Part shown: positions 22,940 through 36,300 of the stretch, piece by piece
Position numbering within the stretch: position 1 is the stretch's first letter
Layout of the letters: each line of letters starts with the position of its first letter
Assembly: GCA_935421135.1 (NCBI GenBank)
Contig: OW285192.1
Location: 18,143,001 to 18,207,000, forward strand
Source of the DNA: Bugulina stolonifera
Taxonomy: Eukaryota > Bryozoa > Gymnolaemata > Cheilostomatida > Bugulidae
Length of the DNA stretch: 64,000 bases
Direction of reading: 5' to 3'
The notes under the pieces: generated by a model
What the model was told of the DNA's origin: nothing
Seen by the model: the letters and a program-made list of their open reading frames with translations, nothing else
Databases searched by the model: none
Position numbers and translations under genes: made by a program

Positions 22940-25900
22940 TTATTTCTTCAGTTTGTTCATCATGGCTAACCGGAGCTTAGAATAGACTGCATCCCATTCA
23001 ATGTACCAGACTTCAAGTTCTCTCTCCTGAGAGGAGTCAAATGCCAGCCTCGCGTGCATAACTCTCTGGTTATCAAATACCAGGATGTCACCTGAAGACA
23101 TAAAACACCTGTCAAGGTCATATGTCCTAACTAAAACTCAGTGTCTAAATAGCAAACATTCTTGATGTTTAATATTATGGACTGGGTTTCAGATAGGTAG
23201 CATAATTTAGTTAGCATAACGTAGGCACATAAGAGCAAATGTAAAGTTCCCTTCCCATACAAACATGACTGCATGCATGCTACTGTATATGTGTCAATGT
23301 ATGCATGCATATGTAACTGGGTTAGCAAAGAAATTTCTTTTACCTGGCTTTGTCTTGACTTTGATGGAGCACTCATAGAGTATCTTGTAGAACTCCTTCA
23401 ATGCAGCCATGTACGTCTCATAGTCATCTGGTGATCCTTCAAAGAACGAGCTGTGAGCCGGATTGGTCCAACGGATAAACGCAGGCTCCCCATGCTGATC
23501 CAAACTAAAACAACATGCTATTAACATTGACAAGAGCTCAAACTACATGGAATCTGATTTGATAAAGTTTACTTCTACAGTAATACAAGTAGTAATACAG
23601 TAATACAAGTAGTAATACAGTAATACAAGTAGCAATATAGTAATACCAGTAGTAATACAGTAATGCAAGTAGTAATACAGTAATGCAGAAGTAATACAGT
23701 AATACAAGTAACAGAAATATATGAAACAATCACCACCTAATGCATGCATATCGTAGTACTGACACAATCATGCATGTCTACTAAAACCTTTATCGTACTG
23801 TAATTAGCACAAGACAATGTTGATTATCTTGAAAAATAAGTTACTGCATAGTGTAGACTAAAGAATTACTTGATGACTGGGGTGCTGTTAGTTTGGTAAA
23901 ACTGATCCTCGTCTTTCAGGGCAATGAGGTCATCTGCTCTGATGTTCATGGTGCTGAGGATTTTAAAGTGTGCAGGGAACCTGTCCCTGAGCACATTGGC
24001 AGCTTTGATACCATCTACCATGACATTCTCTCCACCAATCTTAGCTTGCTTCAAGCAGTGTAGCAGCTGAATCTAGGAAATATTAAGGAGCAAATTAGAT
24101 TCATCATGCTATACATAACCTTAAGAGGCCAGTAGAATGCAGACCTCCCTCTTATCTGCACGTGCTAGTAGGTCGACTTATTTATCTGCAGATGCATAAG
24201 CATAAACGTATGCCTGTGACTTACAAGTACATCATCCATTGCTAACCTCTTATACAGAATGTGAGCACAATGAGCTTTGCTATCCACCTCTAGCTTGGTC
24301 TAGCTACGTATTCAATACTCTTGTCGAGTACAGAACTCCAAACAGCATAGGACTGAGGTAATAGGAGGCATTTCTTGCAAATGTCAAAAGTTACTTCGGC
24401 AAAGCTTTAGCAGAAATTAAAGAGTTGGGTGCCTATGAGAAGAAGACTAGAAAAAACTTGACATAAAAAAGAGGTACAAAGAGTGGAAAACCCTGGCTTA
24501 ATTGCGATCCTTCCTATCCATATGCGTACGCACATAAAAGCATTACCGGGGACAAGAGTATATATCGGTATTACCTGGGGACATGATATGAGGTAAATTT
24601 CATCTACGTGTAGCTCTAGCTCTCCAGAGGTGTAGGCAAAGTTGATAGGCTTAGCCTCGTTCTTCACGATTGTTTGAGCTCTGTTTAACATACATGTACA
24701 ATCACTGCTGAATAAGTCGATTTAAAACTTCTAAACACATCATTAAATGGTCACAGATAGTAACGGCAGCGTCTCATGCTTTGGACAACGGGCTAACAAA
24801 TTATAAGGATTATTAGAACCTGCACAAAGCCAGTTGACTTACCCGTAGTGGTTAATGACCGCCTTCAACCCAGTCTTGTTCCCAAATTCTTCATATAAAT
24901 ACTTGTCTGGTGAATCTGCTATAATAAATATTCCATCAACGACCAGCGATTCAGCAAAATATTGAAGACCTTCGGCTGTCTCTGTAACCTGCAAGTGTAT
25001 AATATCATATAACGAGACAACCTAAGTTCCTGCATGCTTAATTAGCAGCATATGATTTACCAATTCAATGGAACTTCTTGGTCAGAATCTCTATGTCCAG
25101 CAACTATACACTGCATACAGTGTTCATATCTAAACCCTGGCTAAACCTTTAATGAATGCTAGGCCTTTAATCTGGCAGGATCTATAGAAACTTATACTGT
25201 TGTTCCTAGCTGCTATAAAAATCATATGCCTATTTAGTGTAATGGAAGTTTAAAGGTGTATAATTTTACACTATACTCCACAGAATATGATGCAGCATAC
25301 ATACACACAGCTACCATCAAGTATTGATTAGGGTAAAAGACCAGCAACTGAGGGTAGTCTGCAATTTGCTAAACTTTTCGCTCTAGCATTTACTAAACAT
25401 ACGTGTTGGTAGGTTGCTTTCTTTACCACCACATTCTCAGGATCTAGCCAAGGCTTGGCAGAGTGCAAACCCAGATACAACTTGATTTCTTTGGCACCTT
25501 CAGGCGTCATCCTTCTGTTGTATAGCCATGTAGCAGAAAACTTAGATTTATGGTCATCGTTGAATGTAACTTCCACCACATTCTGGAGAATACAGAAAAT
25601 GCTTTTAACAGGACACAAATCGCAGTGAAATTGAGCAGCCATTTAGAAAAATTTCCTATATATCAAATATTTGTATACATGTATATACAATGTACATGTA
25701 CATGTGCACACAAGTAGATAGATAAACGTAGAACTCACCTGTTCCATAGTCACACCCTTAATCTCTAGTGTTTGAAAGACAATTGGCTTCAGACTGGAGA
25801 TATAGGATAGACAGTAAGGGTTGAAGCATTTCTTACAATGACAATTGTTTCTTAACCAATCCACTGGATACTCTAGTACCTGTGAAAAAATAATTTATCA

Positions 25901-27395
25901 GACTATATCTGATAAAAGATATTCAACTTTCTATATGCTTTAGAATATTATTTAGTTAATGGTATAATCTAAGTAAAACTAATAATACATGTACATCTGC
26001 TGCCAAATGACATTACTAATAATTTAAAAATTTGAAATGAAAGCAAGAAAGAAGCTTCAACAGTATGTATCACATTGTATGATCACATTGTATGTACCAC
26101 ATTGTATGTACCACATTGTATGTACCACATTGTATTACCACTTTGTATTTACCACATTGTATTACCACATTGTATTACCACATCGTATGTACCACGTCGT
26201 GTGTACCACATTGTATGATCACATTGTATGTACCACATTGTATGATCACATTGTATGATCACATTGTATTATCACATTGTATGATCACATTGTATGATCA
26301 AATTGTATTATCACATTGTATTACCACATTGTATGTACCACATTGTATTACCACATTGTATTTACCACATTGTATTACCACATTGTATTACCACATCATA
26401 TGTACCACGTCGTGTGTACCACATTGTATGATCACATTGTATGTACCACATTGTATTACCACATTGTATGTACCACATTGTATTACCACATTGTATTTAC
26501 CACATTGTATTTACCACATTGTATTACCACATCTTATGTACCACGTCGTGTGTACCACATTGTATGATCACATTGTATTATCACATTGTATGTACCACAT
26601 TGTATTATCACATTGTATGATCACATTGTATGTACCACATTGTATTACCACATTGTATGTACCACATTGTATGATCACATTGTATGATCACATTGTATTA
26701 TCACATTGTATGATCACATTGTATGATCACATTGTATTATCACATTGTATGATCACATTGTATGTACTACATTGTATGATCACATTGTATGTACCGCATT
26801 GTATGTACCATATTGTATGTACCACATTGTATGTACCACATTGTATGTACCACATTGTATGTACCACATTGTATGTACCACATTGTATGTACCACATTGT
26901 ATGTATCACATTGTATTACCACATTGTATGATCATACTGTATGATCACATTGTATGATCACATTGTATTATCACATTGTATTATCACATTGTATTATCAC
27001 ATTGTATGATCACATTGTATTATCGCATTGTATGATCACATTGTATGTACCACATTGTATTACCACATTGTATGTACCACATTGTATTATCACATTGTAT
27101 TACTACATCGTATTATCACATTGTATTATCACATTGTATTATCACATTGTATGATCACATTGTATTATCACATTGTATTATCATATTGTATGACAAGAGT
27201 GTAAGAAAACTAACATGATTGCAGCAGATGGTCTTGCCATTGCTTCGCATATCATCATTTACATTTTGTTACCTCATCAAGTATTTTGACTTGAAGTCGA
27301 CCTTTCTTTCCAATCAAAGCGTTGCTGATAGTCAGTTCTCTTTTCGGGAAAAGTGTGTCAGCGTGAAAGTCTACTCCCGGAACGTGTCCATCCAT
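22940..27395 (-). CDS. BBOX1-like: gene C: gamma-butyrobetaine dioxygenase-like (2-oxoglutarate/Fe(II) oxygenase)
   Basis: Eight coding exons (minus): 27395-27273, 25879-25739, 25582-25403, 24988-24843, 24680-24575, 24072-23870, 23504-23344, 23091-22940; all in phase, about 403 aa against 387 in human BBOX1. The N-terminal DUF971-type zinc region carries WLRNNCHCKKC. The double-stranded beta-helix core has the HxD metal motif as HVD (human HTD), IQLLHCLKQ, and the distal His with 2OG-binding Arg in GDILVFDNQRVMHAR. The C-terminus is WYIEWDAVYSKLR. BBOX1 hydroxylates gamma-butyrobetaine to L-carnitine; TMLHE, the first enzyme of that pathway, is the main alternative. The start at 27395 was chosen because an in-frame TGA lies just upstream; no mitochondrial targeting sequence is evident. 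Intron 1 holds a 1.1-kb minisatellite. Confidence 0.88.
23575..23706. repeat. GTAATACAAGTAGTAATACA tandem repeat
   Basis: About seven diverged units of about 20 bp (GTAATACAGTAATACAAGTA) in an intron of gene C, 70 nt upstream (minus) of the acceptor at 23505. The open minus-strand frames here are repeat translations. Confidence 0.85.
26060..27195. repeat. 13/14-bp minisatellite in intron 1 of gene C
   Basis: About 80 units built on CACATTGTAT, each with a variable linker: TGTAC (14-bp unit) or TGAT, TTAC, TTAT (13-bp units). Blocks of like linkers recur, giving higher-order repeats (for example the ACCACGTCGTGTGTACC variant near 26190, 26410 and 26545). Open frames on both strands are by-products. 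Some minus-strand units contain G|GTAATA or G|GTACAT. Confidence 0.93.
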
Positions 27396-27752
27396 ATTGC
27401 AGCGTCACAGATGTATACTGAAAGAATGCAACTTATATGGTAGAATTCAAATAGCAGATGTACATCCTCAGTCTACATTAGCCTATGTTTCCTAAGTTGA
27501 GATGTTTGGTTAGCTCCAATAGAAGAGCAGGTTTAATGGTTAAAGTGAATAATGAGATATTACAAACTATTACAGTGTATGCCAGATGTTATACCTTAGT
27601 ACTATGTTACACGCGCCACATCCAAATGATCACTGTATGGATTATATACTTGCTTGGCACACATAAATAATATACATGTGCAAATGTAAATGTAGATAAA
27701 GCTAGTGCAGCTAGTACATATAAATTATAATAATATATAGTTCGATACTTGC

Positions 27753-27851
27753 CTTGACTTGAGTAGATTCTACAATATGCTTGCCAAAATCTGCTTGCCA
27801 ATGTAACAGCTGTTGATGGAGTGTTGCTGTTATATAATCTGTTCCACTCAT
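27753..27851 (-). other. candidate upstream exon of gene C with a GC donor
   Basis: An ATG at 27851 opens 33 codons ending at AAG|GCAAGT, the strong consensus of GC-AG introns. Joined to the acceptor near 27420 it does not stay in frame with gene C, because a TGA precedes ATG 27395. It is therefore either a 5' UTR exon bearing an upstream reading frame or an unrelated short frame. No homology was recognised. Confidence 0.35.
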
Positions 27852-28006
27852 AGACTCCACCTACTCTACAATCAGCAATAGGCTCCCCCTTTCTACTGTT
27901 AGCATTTTAGAGTGATAATTTTTTCCCAGGAGTTCGGAAATCAAAGTTGATATAATACAAATGAGTTGTAGATGTACAAGATTTACAAAGTGGTTTATTT
28001 AGCTTA

Positions 28007-28341
28007 GTTCAGTTCATACTTGCCAAAGGGCAGGAGGAAAAAATTTGGATATTTCAGCTCAAAATTGCTGGAATCCCTGGACATAGTTTGGGTGCACATT
28101 ATTTGAATTGAAACTTATCACTGAGCAGTATCAAACTATCACTTTTAGTACTTTTTAGTGGCTTGTAGGATAGTTTCTTCAATTTAAATAAATTATTTTA
28201 GTTTGTATCTTGTTTTCTATGAGGTTTGCAAACATTTTTACCATAGATAGAAAATTGGGACAGCTGAAAAAGTTGTAGGGACAGGCACAAAAACCAGGGA
28301 GTGTCTTGACAAAATCTGGACACTTGGCAAGTATGGTTCAG
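28007..28341. mobile_element. MITE with 6-bp target-site duplication
   Basis: A 323-bp element (28013-28335) with terminal inverted repeats: left TTCATACTTGCCAA, right TTGGCAAGTATG. It is flanked on both sides by GTTCAG. It has no coding capacity. The transposase family is not assigned. Confidence 0.7.
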
Positions 28342-29195
28342 TCTTTTTGACAAGTGGCATCTGGCTAGAGCAGGTATGTGAAAATATGCTAGTGTTTTAG
28401 AACCTGTCCATTATGTTTATAAACATTGTGGAGCATGTCTCACATGAACCTAAACAACATAGTTGAATTTTATAGTGTATACGTGATGTAGATGTATGTG
28501 TAATGCTGAATTGTGTCTAGTGCACACATGATGTGTGCGTAATTACTGTAGTTCACTGAAGGACTACATTTGCTACAATTACTACATAATTTATACATGT
28601 GCTCCATACAACACTAGTTAATACTACTAGTGTGATGTTTCACCTATATAGAGAGAGCTAGGTAGTGCCAAGCCTAGCAAGCTTTCGTATACAAAACCTA
28701 TTTCATCATCACATTGGCTTTTGGCCTGAAATTTAGTTTGGCCGGAGAAAAGCACCCCTAGCTCATCGGCACAGCTGGGTTTTTCTCACCAATGCAATTG
28801 TTTAGCCACTAAGCTAGGGCCTACTCCAGAGCACTCCACTCTCTAACTTTATGGAACTACAGATACTGGACAAAAAACATGTTATGGCACTTTTCACTGC
28901 AAATAAAAGTAACAAAAAAATTAGTCACACTGTTTTTTCTGCTTTCAGTGTAACAGCTGAAACTTGAAAGAAATTATTTTGAAGTGACAAAATATATTTC
29001 ATGTAAAATATTATACATAATTTAGCTATGTTAGAGTGTTTGTATAAAAATACATGTAAATTACACTATATACAAGGAGTGCTACTACTAGCAATGGAGT
29101 ACTCCTAGCTAATGAGTACTACAAGCTGTATAGAGATGAAACATTACTCCAACTCAATCATGAAATACAGTTTTGTTCATAGAACCTGGTGCCTG

Positions 29196-31994
29196 CTAGA
29201 TTCCGCTTCTCTTACTAGATTTTAAACCTTTCTTCTTGTCTTTTGTTTTGCGCTTGTGTGGTTTGGGACTTTTGGAGGAGTTTCTACTGAATTGGGTTTC
29301 TGTCATTGCCTGAACAGAAGGCAACTTTCTCACACTATTTCTGTTCTTAGTTTTCCTGGAGGCGCGTTTTGGGAAAGATAGATTTGGGATCTTTCCACTC
29401 GAATTATCTACTTCCTCTTTTTCTGCCTCCTAGAATTTATATGGTAATGCATACTACAGCGCTGAAATGGAGCTTCGGATATTTAGGCCTCAATTGGTCA
29501 ATTGGACTGTGAAAATTGGAACTTTCTCAAAAATGCTAGCCTAAGGATCATCTCATAAGAAGAGCTAATGCATCAGGTCATAAGTTTTCCCAATCCTACT
29601 CTGACGACCCTGAACCAGACTCTGCGCACTCATTGGGCGCTATACTCATTATTTAATAATACAGCTCACTGATTTTTAGATCATTATGCGCGTGTTCTGC
29701 TATCTTATCTCCCCAAATGACAACAGACACTTTCCTACAACCCCTCATATTGGAATATCATTCTAGCCACCTGTACAATGTTTACCATCATGACCTCTGC
29801 AACGCTTGATTCTTCCGCAATCACCTCCTCTATCCTTGACAGGTCATGCGGCTCTCTGGGGTGCTGCAATATAGAACATAAACCACCTGCAGATCACCTT
29901 CACGGGAAAATTATCGATTACAGATTTAAAGTAATTTTACACTCATACTAAACAGATAAATAGATATTGGAAACTAAACCTTTGACTGCTTCCTGGTGAA
30001 TGACCATCTGCTTTCCAACTTCGAATCTTCTGACTGCTCCAATTCTTTATCAACTACAGACCTAGATCGTGAGGCCCTTTTGCTGGAAGTGGACCTTCTT
30101 TTCTGTCAATATTGAATGAGAACTTGCTTCCGCTTATGACTTGTTCAAACCAATAACTAGTTACAAAGGTTAATAAATAACACAAGAAGTGATAATATTA
30201 TATAGAATGTGTATACAACTAATAGCAGTGAGTTGTATAGCCTTAGGTCATACCTTGAAGTTTGATTGAGGAGGAGTCTCCAAGTAAACTGAGCCAATAG
30301 AATCCATGGATGCTCTGACACGTATCTGTCTGAGGTCAGCATTATAAAAGGCAGATTTTTGATCCTCAAGATACTGCAAATAATAAATTTAACTTTTTTT
30401 GAACAGCAGATTTATTTTCTGAAAACATTTGAGACAAAAACAAGGTGTAAGGTATATCCATAATATATGCTTATTAATGCTTCATCGAATGCTAGTTTTG
30501 TACAATTTACAGTCTGCTGTGTACCTTGGGGAGTACCAATGACTGCCTAGAACCTCTTGGAGATTGCTTTTTTCTCACAGCAGCCGCATGGGACACTTCA
30601 CGTCGCTCACCATCCTTTGAATATGAACATAGATGTTATGCAGTAAATGATATACACGTGTAGGCATAAAGGTACAATGACGTACCCACATAAAAGGTGC
30701 AGTGATGTAGACAATTAATTTAAGCATTACTGTATCCTGAATAGCAACATGGCAGCCATGAGAAGTTATTTCATCAAATTAGACAAGTAAAATATACAGA
30801 ATCTAGGGAGGAAGTAAAAAATGAATTTGTGTGATATGATACATACACGGGAACTAGCAAATAAAATACTTGACTGGTTTTCCTCAGTAGCTTTCGGTGA
30901 GTCTGTAGTCAAATCAGTTGGAACACTTGGCCCGACTCTCCTCTGCTATAAATAATAATTTGAATGTTGTATTAATTTTATATTAGTTTAAACGGGATAG
31001 ATGAATTTCATATTAGCCTGCATCAACTTTTTCATGCTTTTATATAGCAGCTACATATTGTAGTAATGACATCAAGTCCTATGAATGCGTTGGGCTCGAG
31101 GCAAATGTGACTTTAGTCTACGTGACGTAAACTTATGAATGTAATGTCAACCTTTATTGGCAGTTCAGGAGCAGGTAACTCTTCTTCGGACGTGTCTTGA
31201 GAACTGTTGGTTTCTTTTACATCTGCGAGGCCAGAGACACTGTGCAATGTCTTTCTTTGATGCAGAAATCGCTGTAAATACATGAAAGATCTGAGTTATT
31301 TATTATATGAAAGTCCTCAGCTCAGTACGTCTGAAGTAGCAGTTTTACTTATTGTTAGGATAAACAATAGTAAAAGTCCTAAACATACAGGAACTCATGA
31401 AAAATTCATCAGTTCTTAAGATAGATCTGCAAGTAGTTGGGGTAGATGCTACCTAGGGTAGGTATTTTAAAATTATGCATGCGACACTGACCTTTACTGG
31501 CAGTTCAGGTGCAGGTAGCTCTTCTTCAGAAATTTCTTGGGAGCTGGCAGTTTCTTTGACATCTGCTAGGCCAGAGATACTGTGCAGTGTCTTTCTTTTA
31601 AGCAGGAATCTCTGTACATGTAAATGCAGTCAAAGAATATTTGCATTGTTTGGTTTGTGCAAATACTCAGTTTCCTAACTGAGAGTTTGATGTAGTTTTA
31701 GTTATCGCTAGAATGGACATAGGGTTAAGCCCCAATGGCACAGGAATTGATCATGAAGTAACTGACCTCTTGTGTGCTAATCAATGGTTCGTCATCTCCA
31801 ACCAGAGCAGTGGTTGGTGGTGACCATGATGACTCAGCGGTCAATTCAATCATGTGACTGAGAGCCATCTCCTTGCTTTCAAATATTTTTCTACTTTTCT
31901 TGCGGGACTGCAACAAGGTAAATGCAGCAATGTAAAGCAAAAAAGCCTACCATATACGGTACTACTACTGCTACTGCTACTGCTACTGCTACTG

Positions 31995-32026
<32 letters not shown>

Positions 32027-33385
32027 ACTGCTACTGCTACTACTAATACCATACACAGTACTACGACTACCACCATATATGGTATCACTACTACCACCAT
32101 TACTATTACTACCATATACGGTACTACTACTACTACCACTACCATATACTGCACTACTACTACTACTACTACTGCTGCTACTACTACTACTATCGCACCT
32201 ACTGCTACTACTACTACTGCTGCTACTACTACTACTATCACACCTACTGCTACTACTACTACTGCTGCTACTACTAGTACTATCACAGCTACTGCTACTG
32301 CTGCTGTTACTATCATTAACGCTATTACTGCTACCCACTGCAGCAGCTATTCCTGCTGCTACTACTATTCCTGTTGCTAACATTTCTACTACTGATGCTA
32401 CTGTTCCTGCGGCTATAATTAACACTATTATTGTTGTTGCTACTGAGGCTTGCCATTTGCCTCCCCCAACATATTTTATTGAAATATTAATTATATACCT
32501 TGAGTATAGCCTCTGGGATCCAGCCAGCTTCATTCTCAACACTAGCTATTTGAGGCAAGATGTTGAAGTCTTCAGTAGTCATTAAACCTGAATTCTGGTT
32601 TAATATTGTACTCTTACGATTCTAAAAACATCAGAGAACTGAAGAATGATGATATGTCGCATATTTAGAGTTAGTGAGCATTAAAATGTAGTGTTAATCT
32701 AATCAGTCAGTGTGGTATTCACCTACTCCTGTCTACAAAGTTCTGTAGATAACATACCTTGGACTTTTTCAAGTTCCTGATGTCTTTTTTCTTTGTATAT
32801 TTCCTATCCAATTTTTTCAAAGCCTGTTGTGAATGCTGAAAGACAAAAAGTGATAGCATTAAAATTCTATTTACTGTGGAACTGTTTTATATAATAGCAT
32901 GAAACAGTTAAATTACCTGAAAAGGAACAGTTTTATACTTTCACTGTTCCATCGATGGTGGTGGTCAAAGCATTGGCTGCCTTATAAATGCAACTAACTC
33001 TAACGGTTGTTTTAATTATTTTGTGGATTTTCCCTTTGAGATCTTGCATAGGAGATCAGTGGAATTACATGAGGCTCATGCTACTCACCGTTCTATCTCC
33101 ATGTGATGTCCTGTAGCCATCACCTAGTTCACTGGGGGATGCATTTGCTGATACAAGTCTAAAATAGTCATGCTACACATTATATTTACCAATACAAAAG
33201 GAAGGTGTGCTGCAATATAAGGATTTATATTACAAATAATAAATAGTTGATTAAATAAAGCACCTGTTGTAAAGGACTCCGTTACAAAATGCTCCAGAAC
33301 TGAGATTGTCTTCTACTATTAGTGCTGGTTCATTTGTGTAATACGGAACGAGGGAGAAACCACCCTCCGCTTTGCTCCAAAGTCT
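29196..33385 (-). other. gene E block 6: 505-aa cytoplasmic tail, symmetric exons, one exon duplication
   Basis: Exons: 33385-33264, 33158-33089, 32835-32758, 32621-32499, 31907-31767, 31611-31492, 31271-31152, 30945-30847, 30614-30525, 30373-30254, 30102-29980, 29863-29786, 29429-29196. The tail is Ser/Lys/Arg/Glu-rich and looks disordered. Exons 31611-31492 and 31271-31152 are paralogues (both 40 codons, RFLxxRKTLHS then GLADVKET and SEEELPAPELP). The C-terminus is very basic (KPHKRKTKDKKKG). All but the first two exons are phase 0-0, so any can be skipped without a frameshift. No catalytic motif is visible. Confidence 0.7.
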
Positions 33386-36300
33386 CTATATATATAACAA
33401 ACCATGCAATGGTTTCATAGAAGATTTTATCTAATTTATGAGCCTGAGGAATAACCAGGAAATACTAAAGTAGTTGTAGCGTAGCTCACATAGCCAGTTA
33501 GTTTTACACACAGTTTTACAGCTCACATAGCCAGTTAGTCTTACACACAGTTTTACACAACACTACAGCTACACAAGAACAAAAATTTTCAGCGCTGCCT
33601 AAACGAATATGTATACAAAAAAGGAAACATCTCTTTCATCTTTCTTGTTACAAAGTAGTTTCTATTGCATTTTATTTAGTAATGATGGTCATTCACTCAC
33701 CAGAAATGGTAAGCGAAAAGTTGAAATCAGCAAATTTTTATTGTAAAAAATGAAAACCAATGATGATATGAATTTGTGTATCTACATCAACTAGTCATCT
33801 GGAACCACACTGGTTAGTAGAGCTTGATTCACATCAAGTCAGAAATATCGACTTGACTTTGGACTTAAATCTACCTACTTGCAGAGTTGTCATAACTTGG
33901 AGTTGCGTTTCAATGTTACAATGCAATTAATTAGACTTGAATTAAAACAGTGAGAGAATTGAGATCATGATATTATTGTAAGTTTAATATATTTTTAGCA
34001 AGGAATTTATCTTTGAGCAGTCAGAGACTTGTTTCAAATCCACAAAAATACCAGTCCCTGACTGGGGTTTGAACCCGGGGCCTCTACGGCACCTAATCGC
34101 CTAGCACAGTGAACAGAACATGCTACCACTACACCAGTTACAATATATAGAAAATGGCCAAACCCCCTAACATCCTAACATTGTAAGTTTACCAAGTCAA
34201 TATGGTGATTGCAAATTTTTCAATACTGCAACCATTTGGGTAGGAGTTGTCATTTCTTTTGTGCATTTGGGATGGCAACTCCAAATGAATAATTATCCAG
34301 GTAAAACTACATTGTAAAACCAAAGTGCACTCATTAACATTTTGTGAGCAAGTAGGATGAAGTTTATTTTATTGGTAGTTACCAGAGAGGAAAAGCTTGT
34401 CTGAGTTTCAAATTGGTGCTTAACAGTGTATTTCTCAGTCATACCCATACGTATGTAGCATCTAGTATTTACAAGTTTCACATAAATTGGAAAAAGTGTA
34501 AAATTTTTTGGAGTCTCTTCGACTTGACTTAGATTTTGACTTGACTTTGAATTTACTTGATTTCAGACTTGTGCTGCAGGGTGACTTTACTTAACCTAAG
34601 CCAGCACAGACTTGACTTTGACTTGACTTATCTCCTCAACTTTATTGGCCTTAAGTTCAACTCAGTCCCAGCTACGCTGGTAGAGCTACTACTGCATGCA
34701 GTTATATCTGATATCTTACCGGATAAGAAATATCGCTATTCTCTAGTTCAGGCATCAACATAAACCTTTCAGCCAGCTGAGGTTTCACCATGCAGTAGGT
34801 AATCAATGACAAGAAGGAAAAGAATGGGATAATAGATAGTAGCAATGGTATTGCGGCAGAGTATGTGAGCTTCGCATGGCCACCTGTAACGTATATTACA
34901 ATTGAAATGTAAAAGTAATTACACTTTTATTTGACAGAGCATGCATGTGTATATGTGCTAATCAAGGAATACTTACTTGTAACTACATTATCTGAACATT
35001 TGGAATCCAGGTGGGCATCAACTGTGTATGCGCGTAACTTGAAGCAATAAATCTTCTGAGGTCTTAATGGTCCATTACAGTATCTCTTCTTGCCTCCATC
35101 AAAGCAAGACCTGTGAATAATCCATCTATTCACCTCATTTGTTATTATTTACTTGACACATATCATGTAATTGTACACATAACACATGGAGCAAGAAGTT
35201 GAGCACGCGCGGAAGTAGATGAGCTCCAAGGACCTCAAAGGCGCAGCTAAGGCAAAACAGGCGTGCTCCGGCACTGGCGTGTCTGAACAACGCCATGCTA
35301 TATGCATGTATTAGCTCTTCTCATTGTACAACCCACATATGCATGCAAATAGATACATGAATCAATTTTGCAATATCACAACATATAATCTATGTATATA
35401 AGATACATGTAGATAAAATACTGAACTATATTCTAACAGCCGGACTTGTAGTCAAACAGCAGTATAGTTGTGCTAGTAAACTCTGGTCACTCATTGGGAG
35501 ATGCAGAGGAATTGGCAGCAAGACGGCAGCATATTGTTGAAAGCAACTCACCCTTCCCCAATTCTTATAACAATCTCACTCCTACTGTTGACATCAGCCA
35601 GCTTGTTAAAGAGAGGCACCGGAATTCCCTTCGGAACAACATTGCGCCTCAATCCATAAGTTATATTCTTGTTACCAAAAAAGTCTGAGACAGGGAAGGC
35701 TTGGTATGGTAGCCATACGCCAATTTGATCAACCCTGTTAACCTACATGTATAATTAAACTGTAATTGCGTAAATATAAACTAAACTACAACGTAATACA
35801 ATCTCATACTGATTAGTATTTAATATTTTCAGTCAACATTCTTCACGCCTGTGTAGAAAGTGAGATGAAACACAGGTTTAATAAAGGTCTCTACTACTGA
35901 CCTGGTCAAATGTTGGCAGATCTACTAGAAACTGCCCGTTGTAGAAAGTATCATCAAAGAATGGACTTTTCTCGCAGACGATGAGAGTAAATCCTGTGAT
36001 ATCTCCGTTTGTATCCGTGAAGGCCTGCCTTACTGCCACATCAATGAACCTGAAAATGTACATGTACAAGAAAAGTCCTAATTTTTTTATTATATATCGC
36101 GATCTTTGATACATAAGCACGCAAGTCATGTAATGTACTTTGGCATGTTGTTTTTTTCTCAAGTTATTAACAAAAATATTGACCAAAATGTGAATAGTAT
36201 TTCTGCATTTAGTTAGCCTAATTAGCAAATATTACTGTCGACTGAATTTAGTGTCAATACGAGAATTTACTGTGTATTGTGAAATCACAGCTGATTGTGT

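Noticed and set aside
26092..26931. 279-codon open frame and its neighbours
   Set aside because: Produced by the 13/14-bp minisatellite; several frames on both strands are open for the same reason.
31850..32585. Poly-Ser, poly-Leu and poly-Thr open frames on both strands
   Set aside because: Degenerate triplet repeat; it overlaps the real gene E exons only at its ends.
29196..33385. Separate nuclear protein gene for the Lys-rich exons
   Set aside because: The exons join the TM exon in phase and no start codon with 5' signals was seen; kept as the tail of gene E, though cDNA should confirm.
34045..34145. Functional tRNA gene
   Set aside because: The acceptor stem does not pair and the T stem has a mismatch; treated as SINE head.
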